Of a stretch of DNA of 64,000 nucleotides, positions 56,811 to 64,000 are shown one piece after another (the first letter of the stretch is position 1; each line of letters starts with the position of its first letter). The notes beneath the pieces were generated by a model that was given only the letters and a program-made list of their open reading frames with translations, searched no databases and was not told the origin of the DNA. The stretch comes from Gnetum montanum (lineage: Eukaryota > Streptophyta > Gnetopsida > Gnetales > Gnetaceae): contig MNCI01017777.1 of the NCBI GenBank assembly GCA_015680685.1, positions 1 through 64,000 on the forward strand, in the 5' to 3' direction. A program made the translations under genes and the position numbers.

Positions 56811-57750
56811 TGATGAGTTATTGTTGGTTGGCTGTGTTGATAAGGCCTTGTTGATGCAGTTGATTGTGTCGACAAGAACTTGTTGATGAGGCCTCATCAA
56901 TGCATCTCGGCCTATGTCGATGAGGCCTCATTGATACAATGTTTGTTCATCACCTATAAATACATGCATATCAGCCATATTTATGGTAATTTAGATTTCA
57001 ATAGTAGTGATGCTTTTGAATTTTTCCATTTGAAAGTTAGAATTTTTTCCCTAAGTACCTGCAGTAGGAGTCATTACGTGTATGGATCTTTATTCAAGCA
57101 TTGTTTTACCTAAGCACGATAGTGTATAAGTTAATAAAGATGAGCTTTTTGATAAATCTTGCAACACTTTAGATAGATTAGCTATTTTATTTATGCATTC
57201 AATGTTTTTAATTATTTGTTAATTATTTCCAATTATTTCACAAATATTTTCCAACAATTGAGTTAATGAGGTAATTAAGATAGAAAGATTAAATACATAA
57301 ACACAACCACTTTGAGCGTAACATGTATTTGCTTCATAATCCTAGTAGTGTTATTGCTTGGTACACCCACTACCATAGTGCATGGCTACCTAGCAATGGA
57401 TACATGGGTTTAGGACATGTACAGAAAGTAGAAATGGATACTTATGTTTGGATTAGTTAAATGTTATTACATTAGCTAATTTAGATTATTTAATTAAATT
57501 ACTTTTATCTACATTTGAGCACTAGCTTATAAAACATAAAAATGATACAAATTGAATGCCTTAATTACACTTAACCATACCAACAAACATCACAAGTGTA
57601 ATTGGGAAGACAACAATTGACCTTAAGGGTAGATTCACTTCCTAAAGGGTTAGTGCACTAGAAACAATGAAGTCCACAAAATTTAACCAAATTGTGTGTG
57701 AACACTTGTGATTCGTATTTTTGGGTGTAGGAGTACCTTCTTGCTCATCA
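56811..57750 (+). repeat. 3' LTR of N3
   Basis: 940 bp, TGATGAGTTATT to GCTCATCA. U3 palindromes are centred on AGGCCT at 56843, 56889 and 56923; the middle one is the perfect 14-mer GATGAGGCCTCATC. GTCGAC lies at 56868. TATA 56955-56962, AATAAAG near 57135. The 5' LTR has only one intact AGGCCT unit plus an AGGCCC. Confidence 0.92.
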
Positions 57751-57755
57751 ATGGG

Positions 57756-58803
57756 TTTCTAGTTCATATAATTGACCTTGAGCATACATCCCAAGGGTCT
57801 CTCTCATTTGGCTATGAAGCCCATCTATGATGTGAAAAAGTTTCTCTTCTTGAGAGAAACCATGGCTTGGACATATATTTAGTAGAGAATAGTATCTATC
57901 TAGGGCCATATCCAAGGGTTCATGTTGCTCTTACTTCCATTGTTGGATTTTTTTCCTTAGGTTGAACACCCTCATATAGGTTTGATATTTCTCATTGAAA
58001 AGTTCCAACATTGTGGACCACCAATGGATTGAGTTTGGTTTCAATGATCTATACCACACTTTGGCTTTATCTATTAGTTTCCTAGAAAAGAGATTAAGCT
58101 TTTTCCATCTACTTTGATGTTCATTAAGATGTAGACATTATGGAAGGCTTGTAAATGATGTTGCAGATCAGAATTATAGCCTCCCAAAAATTTTGAAATA
58201 TTATTCATATCAAGCCTTTTGATCCAAATTTTTTTATGATGCCTATTGGGTATATTAACTATGTTTGTAATCTGCATCATGCTCTTAGTGGCCAAGAAGG
58301 GTTCATCATCATTAGACATGTTGTGGTGAAAATTCTTATTTCTATTTTTTTGATTTTGATGATTTTTTCTATTTTCATTTTGATGTCTTTGATTTTTTAT
58401 GGTCTCAATTTCTATTTTTATTTTGACCCCATAGTGCAGCTTCATTTCTATACCTATGTTCATCTTCATTAGAAGTAGATGTTGAATAGGAAGAGGAAGA
58501 TGAGAAACTTGGAGGATTGTCATGGCTTCAATGGTGTTTCCCATAGTCCCTTGATTTATCTTTTCTAGGTTATGATGAGGTCCTAGGCCTTCAGGCCTCC
58601 CGTGGTATAGGATTTATTTCATCTCCTCTAGGATTGTTTGCCTTAGGTGAATGTAGTCCATGAGTGTAGTCAGGATGTTCATGAACATATGAAACCCTCA
58701 CATAAGGTTGGCCACTCCAATTTTCTTTATTTTATATATTGTTAGTTCTCCAATGAATTTTATCTTCATACAACGCATTATCGCTTCCTTGTGAAAGAGA
58801 CAT
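57756..58803 (-). pseudogene. N2 gag, N-terminal block
   Basis: ATG on minus at 58803 (MSLSQGSDNA). A Ser-rich stretch lies at about 58460-58530 (PPSFSSSSYSTSTS), then DDEPFLATKSM (near 58300), WIKRLDMNNISKFLGGYNSD (near 58210) and DLQHHLQAFHNVY. Capsid region to HIIDGLHSQMRETLG and LYELETH at the N3 insertion. It differs from the other copies by frameshifts and a His/Asn/Lys-rich low-complexity part. The other half of this gag is at 37930-38624. Confidence 0.87.
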
Positions 58804-58884
58804 TGTTGTTGGTTTATAGTGATAAATCATTAATGAATTTATAGTGATCATGTATAATATAATTGATATAGATAACTAGCACCA

Positions 58885-58903
58885 TCCCTAGCAATAGTGC
58901 CAA
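58885..58903 (-). other. Primer-binding site of N2
   Basis: The minus strand reads TTGGCACTATTGCTAGGGA immediately after the LTR end, the family tRNA-Asp-type site. Confidence 0.8.
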
Positions 58904-59754
58904 TGATGAGAAGTGAGGTACCCCCTATGTCCAAACATATGAATCACAAGAATTCATGCATCATTTGGTCAAATTCCATGGACGGAAGTAGTTGTGGCCA
59001 CTAGATCATTATGTCTTGATCACAATTCACTATCTTTCCTCTTGGACTAGTGGTACTTTTCCATGTATGGTTTAGTCCAAAGTAAGGCATATGATTCTTG
59101 ATGTTGTTTCGACCTTATTCTAGTCTTAATGATAATAAAGAAATCATTTGTTTAAACTAAGTAATAATGGAAAGTAAAGTATGAACTAGCCTATGGGTGA
59201 TAAGTGTATGTTCTTAGCTTGTTGTACATGTCCTAAACCCATGTATCCACTACTAGGATTACCAAGCACTATGCTATTGGATGAACCAAGCATTAATGTT
59301 GTTGGGATTACCAAGCAAATACGTGTTTATGCTCGAAACTGGTTGTACTCATTGCACCAATTCATTAGCATGCAAGGAAACATAAATATTAACTAAGTAC
59401 ATGGAATATAAATTGCATTAAAAGTGAATTTAATCTAGTCAAAGTGTTGTAATGAATAAGAATCAATCTTGATCTTATTACCATTCATGGAATGTGTATA
59501 GGTACATTGCCACTTGAATAAGATGTTGTGCAACTAACTTAGATTCACACTGTAGGCACTCACTAATTGTTCTCTAAGACTATGGAATAAAAATGCAAGA
59601 TTTCAACTACTCTATTAACCAAAGAATGCTAATACATGGTGGCAGCATGCATATTTATAGACTTCATTATGGAGTTGCATTGACAAGGCCTCATAAATGC
59701 AATAAATGCTACATTAATGTGGACTCATTGATGTGACAACTGGACACTTCATCA
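58904..59754 (-). repeat. 5' LTR of N2
   Basis: Plus-strand ends are TGATGAGAAG (58904) and CTTCATCA (59754). TATA (plus TATTTATAGAC) near 59652. Pairs with 33843-34747 (by eye in the low-to-mid 80s percent identity). U3 is shorter than in the partner and has lost most of its palindrome units. Confidence 0.9.
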
Positions 59755-59893
59755 TGCACTACATAGGAAAAGACTATGAAGTTATACAAAGATGTTGTGA
59801 AGAACCTACAATGAACTACTATCATCCATTAAGATAATAATTAAATAATTAATAAAATACCAAAGGAATATTATTTTTTTATTAATAACTAAT

Positions 59894-62400
59894 ATGGCTT
59901 CTTCTCACAAGGATGAATCTCCACTACACACTGGAGAATCCAATCAACAACATGTGGCCTTTAAGATGCCCCAAAAACTTAGAGTTGTCTATGCTCATCT
60001 AGATTTCTATAATTTAGATTTTACTTTCATCATTTATTAGGATGAAAAAATGCATTAGAGGAATATTGAAGGCAACATTGTGTTCCCTCCTGATTGATCC
60101 ATGCCTACCATGCTAATGTCCAATGTCATTAGGCTTGCATTGCCATACTCAACTTTGAATATGATTACAAGTACTATCATCCTACCAATGCCCAACATAG
60201 GCTTGACTGGTACACAGAGGTACAATATGAGCTATCTAAAGGCAAGAGGTCTTCGACCCAATTATTCTTGTAATATAACAATGAGGAAAAGGATTTTTTT
60301 TCTAGCCAATCTTAATACATAGATTCTCCTCCTCTCTATGATGAGGATACCCTTAATGAAAGGTTGTAGTAAACTATGAAGAATCTTGGTGATGGGAAAA
60401 CTAGATCCTAAGACTAGGGATCCTCAAAAGAAAAAACCTTAGCCATTCATATAAGGGCAAGGATAATGATTAGAGGAAATACAAAGAAAAGCACATAGAT
60501 CGAGTTAGGAATTGAAGGAGAGGAACTAGTAGGCATCATTTCTCTAATTCTCCTTCTTTACCCTCATCATCCTCTTCATCTTCATCCTCAAACTCTAACA
60601 GGAGGAATGGTACCCATGACAATAGGAGAAATAGATAAGATTGGGATGGGAATGGACAATAGGAAAGAAATGAACAAGGATCTTACCAAGGTGATCAAGA
60701 TTAAGGAAAAAGATAATCACAAGGAAGAGAGGACTATCATAGAGACTGAAGGCATAGTAAAACTCATCATAGACATCATGGACATGAAAAAGGTCACTGA
60801 GATCATCACCACTATGATGAGTGTTTGCTAGCTTCTTGAAACATGGTTAACATTTTAGAGGTGGATCTGAATAATATCCCCAAATTTGAAAGGGAATATA
60901 ATTTGGATCCACAAAATCATCTCTAAGCCTCTCATGATGCTTGTGACTTGTAGAATATAGATAATGAATGCTATAAGCTAACATTATTTCCAAGGATACT
61001 CACTAAGGAAGCAGAAAGCTAGTACTTGTCCTTAGAACTATAATTCATTCATTGATGGACTACTATGTTAGAGCTCTTCAATGAAAAATACCAAATGTAC
61101 TCTAGAGTGTCTAACTTATGGAGGTAGATCCAAGGATGGAAGAAGGAAATAATAAATCCTTGAATGCAATCATAGGTAGGTACTACTCTTTATTGCATCA
61201 ATGCCCAAGCCATGGTTACTCTCAATGGGAATAACTTTACCATATTGTAAATGGGCTTAGAAATGAGACAAGGAAAATCCTTGGGATCTATGCCTATGAA
61301 ATACTTTTTGAGATGCAGACCCATAAAATTCAAAGGTTGATAGATTAGGTGGCTAAATAAGAAGGAAAGTTAAAAAGGTATGAGAGTGCAAAAGAGTATA
61401 ATAGGAACCCATTCATTCATAAAATGGAGATGTGTTTTTATGACTCAAAGGGTGAGGCATCAATTGATGAAGTGATGCAAAGGAAGACCTTGCTAATAAA
61501 AAAATTTGTTATTGAAATATTAGATAAGGTAGACAAAATGTGGAACTCCTTTGGATGAAAATTTTCAAAAAGCTCTAAAAATCATAGAGGAATAAAAAGA
61601 CCAAGTGAGTGGTGATAAAGAGGGAAGGAAGACAAAGGATACATAATAAGGTTATTATTAGAACCAAGGTAAAGTTAGAGCAAGTGAAGAGATTGTAGCT
61701 TCTGAAATAGATGTTTATGGCTATGAAATTTATAACTATGAGCATTCTAAGGGATATTGCCTAGTGCTATCACATCTTTAGGAGTTTGGGATGTATGCAT
61801 TAAATTCCAAGTTTGCAAAATAACAAGAACCTAGGTAGTTGACTTACTGACAAGGCAACTATAAGCATCAATTCCACCAACCAATGTCTTATCCAAGTGG
61901 AGAAAATTCTCAATCTCAAGAGTAGTATCAATAGTGGAAACACCCATAGTCATGAGGGATGCCACCACCATAATAGCAGTATCCCTATAGATAGCTAGAT
62001 TCTTATGGATATTATGTCTAACAACTTGTATACCTTTGTGATTCATTCACCACTACTACCCTTTGGAATATTATAGATCATCTTCTCCAAGGGGGAATCT
62101 CATTTTCATTTTCATCCTTTTCATCCCTCAATAGCTCTTGCACTAGCCACAATGACACCCTTGCCACCTACTTCATCCATGCAGGGTGAAATTCCACTAG
62201 GGCCATAGTAGAGAAATGTTATGAGGGCTATGAATTTATAGCTGGATATTCATCAAAGTGGTTTTGAACAAAAACCTCATAAGAGACTATTCTTTAGAAC
62301 CAATAGCCCCATGAAACCCTCACAAGCATATGTGACTATTAAACCTACCACATCCACCTCTAAAAGTACCATTGAGTTACCTTCAAACCAACAAACTTCT
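59894..62400 (+). pseudogene. N1 gag
   Basis: ATG at 59894: MASSHKDESPLHTGES. DFTFIIY and GNIVFPPD match the N4 N-terminal domain. A very Ser-rich stretch (NSPSLPSSSSSSSSSNSN near 60550) leads into an Asp/His/Arg-rich stretch (HHRHHGHEKGH near 60760) and DECLLAS. Capsid region 60880-61330 (DNECYKLTLFPRILTKEAES). The knuckle CEICNYEHSKGYC is damaged at its first cysteine (near 61720). Tail rich in Pro/Gln to 62350. The Met/Ile-rich reading at 60607-60831 is an out-of-frame shadow. Heavily interrupted. Confidence 0.83.
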
Positions 62401-62409
62401 AATATAGCA

Positions 62410-64000
62410 TCTTTATTAGCTAAATAAATGAGACCTTTCCTTCAAAATCTCCAAGAAAAATAAATTTGGCAAGGTAGAGAATAAGAGGATTTCATGCATA
62501 ACATACAGTGACATAGGGTGCCATTACATGTAGAAACTATGCACAATCAAAGATACATTAATCTAAGAATGCAATCAATATGCTAAAACAACAATTATCC
62601 AAAAGTGCATATATGTAGTAGCTACAAAGTAAGAAGTTACCTAATGGCTAATATCAAATCATCAAGTTGAGTCCACCATGTGCATGAAACTATTAGAAAG
62701 CCTCACAAGTGTCTATATTGAAAACATGGATGAAATGGATTAACTTCATCACCAACGCTTCCACACACAAAGTTAAATGGATTGGGAAAAGTTGGATATC
62801 TCTGATCACTTTAAGCAAGGGACCCTTAAATTGAAAGCTTTACTAGTAACTATGGAATATGATTTTCTTAATAATGACAAGTTGATAATCATCAATGTTA
62901 ATCTTGTTGTAGAATAGAAATAGAAACTATTAAAGGTGGTGAACAAATGGTCAATAGTATTTACTTGGTCATATGATGAACTTATAGAAATAGATCCATG
63001 TTTATGCCAATACCACATCTATATGGACACCTCCATTAAGCCTAAGAGGTAGCCATAGAGAAGATTGAATCCCAAACTAAAGCAAGTTGTTAAGGAGAAG
63101 GTTTAAAAACTCCTCAAGGTTAGGTTCATCTATCTAGATGCAAATAGCAAATGGGTTAGGACACTTGTTATTTTATCTAAGAAATGAGGAAAATGGATAT
63201 TCTACATAGATTTTTGATTATTAAACATGACAATCTTTAGGGATCATTTTTTGTTGTCATTTGCTGATCAAGTGTTGGAAACCATAGTAGGACATTGCTA
63301 TTATAGTTTTCTAGATGGTTATAGTGGATATAACCAAATTTAGATTGCACTTGAAGATTACGCCAAAACCACATTCACAAGTTCCTAGGGGACTTTTGCA
63401 AACAAAAGGATGCCCTTTGGCCTATGCAATGCCCCTGCTACCTTGCAACACTTGGTTCTCAACATCTTTCAATAGTAAATTAGTAGTAGATTAGAGGTGT
63501 TCATGGATGAATTCTCTACCTATGGTACCACATTTGAGGAAGCCTTGGGCTATCTTGAGAAAGTGCTTCAATAATTTAGATCAACTTGAAGGTCAACTAG
63601 ATAAAAAGCCATCTAATGGTCCAAAAGGAATTATTATAGGTCCTATAATTTCAAATAAAGGAATAATGATAGACTTGGAAAAAGTATAGGTCATCTAGGG
63701 AATCACTAGGAAACCTAACACTATAAAAGATATAAGGTCATTTCTTGGCCATCTTGGTTATTATTGGTGCTTCATTGAGAACTTTTAAAAAACTATTAAG
63801 CCATTGGTTGAGCTAACTAAGAAGGATTCATCCTTCAAGTAAACCAAGGAATGTGAGCTAGCATTCCAAAATTTAAAGTGAAAGCTCATAGAAACTCCAA
63901 TTCTACATGCTTCTGATTAGTCTAGACCTTTTTACATCATGATAGATGCATCCAATTATGCTTTAGGGGTTGTGCTTACATAATTTGATGATTAGAAACA
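62410..64000 (+). pseudogene. N1 pol: protease remnant, RT and start of RNase H
   Basis: The gag tail runs straight into the protease end (KRISCITYSDIGCHYM, 62485). The DSG loop and the IIMGR region are absent, a deletion of about 350 bases relative to N4. Linker YVVATK (62615). RT: LNMTIFRDHFLLSFADQ (63223), FLDGYSGYNQI (63309), KRMPFGLCNAPATLQHLVL (63406), LEVFMDEFSTYGTTFEEAL (63494), with FMDE for FMDD. RNase H begins near 63850 and the window ends in the IMIDASNYALGVV segment (63940). Confidence 0.87.

Larger units (their letters stand above)
38625..57750 (+). mobile_element. N3: Athila element with env-like ORF, inserted in N2 gag
   Basis: Truncated 5' LTR 38625-39122, gag 39117-40930, PR-RT-RH 41040-43350, integrase 43430-44720, post-pol region, env-like ORF from 46783, polypurine tract and 3' LTR 56811-57750. 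Flanks are ATGGA (38620-38624) and ATGGG (57751-57755). N4 is inserted at 48580-55509. Without N4 it is about 12.2 kb, the only copy here with all five coding regions, though all are broken by stops. Confidence 0.92.
33843..59754 (-). mobile_element. N2: minus-strand Athila element inserted in the N1 leader
   Basis: 3' LTR 33843-34747, post-pol region to about 36960, protease remnant 36990-37910, gag in two blocks (38624 down to 37930, and 58803 down to 57756), primer site 58885-58903 and 5' LTR 58904-59754. Flanks are TGTAC (33838-33842) and TGCAC (59755-59759), a target duplication with one C/T difference. Without the inserted N3 it is about 6.8 kb and lacks RT, RNase H and integrase, so it was probably an internally deleted, non-autonomous copy or lost them after insertion. 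Confidence 0.9.
32948..64000 (+). mobile_element. N1: outermost Athila element of a four-level nest (runs past window end)
   Basis: 5' LTR 32948-33803, tRNA-Asp-type primer site, and a leader interrupted at 33842 by N2. The leader resumes at 59755, gag starts at 59894 and RT is reached before the window ends. The leader continues with one copy of the TGTAC/TGCAC duplication. The gag start, MASSHKDES, parallels MVSSHKVNS of N4. Host of N2, hence older than N2, N3 and N4. The 3' LTR is outside the window. Confidence 0.88.

Noticed and set aside
38620-57755. Insertion preference for ATGG, from ATGGA/G and ATGGT duplications of N3 and N4
   Set aside because: N2 (TGYAC), S1 (ACCAT) and S2 (CTAAT) do not share it; two cases are too few.
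1-64000. tRNA, rRNA, snoRNA or miRNA genes
   Set aside because: No cloverleaf or other recognisable RNA gene seen. The tRNA-like strings are only primer-binding sites of 18-20 bases.

Overview
This window looks like intergenic DNA from a large, repeat-rich plant nuclear genome. It is AT-rich and poor in CpG, with no intact long gene, no recognisable host exon and no RNA gene. Almost all of it is built from decayed LTR retrotransposons plus one LINE family. Most LTR elements are Ty3/gypsy of the Athila type. They share LTRs that open TGATG and close CATCA, a primer-binding site complementary to the 3' end of plant tRNA-Asp, an FMDD-type reverse transcriptase and a TPYHP-type integrase; one copy also carries an env-like third ORF. 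A gymnosperm is my best guess from the age and density of the copies and the LINE type, but species and lineage are inference.

Left part (1-32779). A minus-strand LTR (1-850) is followed by LINE fragment L-1, an Athila pol fragment P1 (1736-3454) and LINE L-2 (3455-6166). The LTR of Athila copy A1 (6167-7101) begins inside the LINE RT, and A1 gag-pol runs to about 11996. From 12000 to 19337 two minus-strand gypsy elements of chromovirus type (K1, and K2 with its own LTRs) are joined. Solo LTR S1 (16173-17040, target duplication ACCAT) sits inside K2. A partial LTR (20092-20684), an LTR split by solo LTR S2 (21344-22271, target duplication CTAAT), LINE L-3 (22350-24879) and Athila copy A2 (24880-32779) follow.

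Right part (32948-64000). This is a four-level nest of related Athila elements. N1 (+) starts at 32948 and runs past the window end. N2 (-, 33843-59754, target duplication TGTAC/TGCAC) is inserted in the N1 leader. N3 (+, 38625-57750, ATGGA/ATGGG) is inserted in N2 gag. N4 (+, 48580-55509, exact ATGGT) is inserted in the third ORF of N3. Reading frames resume across each insertion, so the order N1>N2>N3>N4 is secure. LTR similarity and CpG content rise in the same order.

Two features stand out. First, the U3 of these LTRs, between the LTR start and the TATA box, carries arrays of short palindromes that differ completely between subfamilies: GATATC at 14/17-bp steps in S2, a 12-bp/21-bp composite array ending in TAATTATTAGAG in A2, AGGCCT-centred palindromes in N3, GATGCATC in N1, and a 23-bp inverted repeat in A1. 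Second, N3 keeps an env-like ORF of about 2.9 kb behind a candidate splice acceptor, while A2 and N4 share a shorter structure that lacks it. All coding regions are pseudogenes. Domain limits are by-eye estimates, good to some tens of bases.
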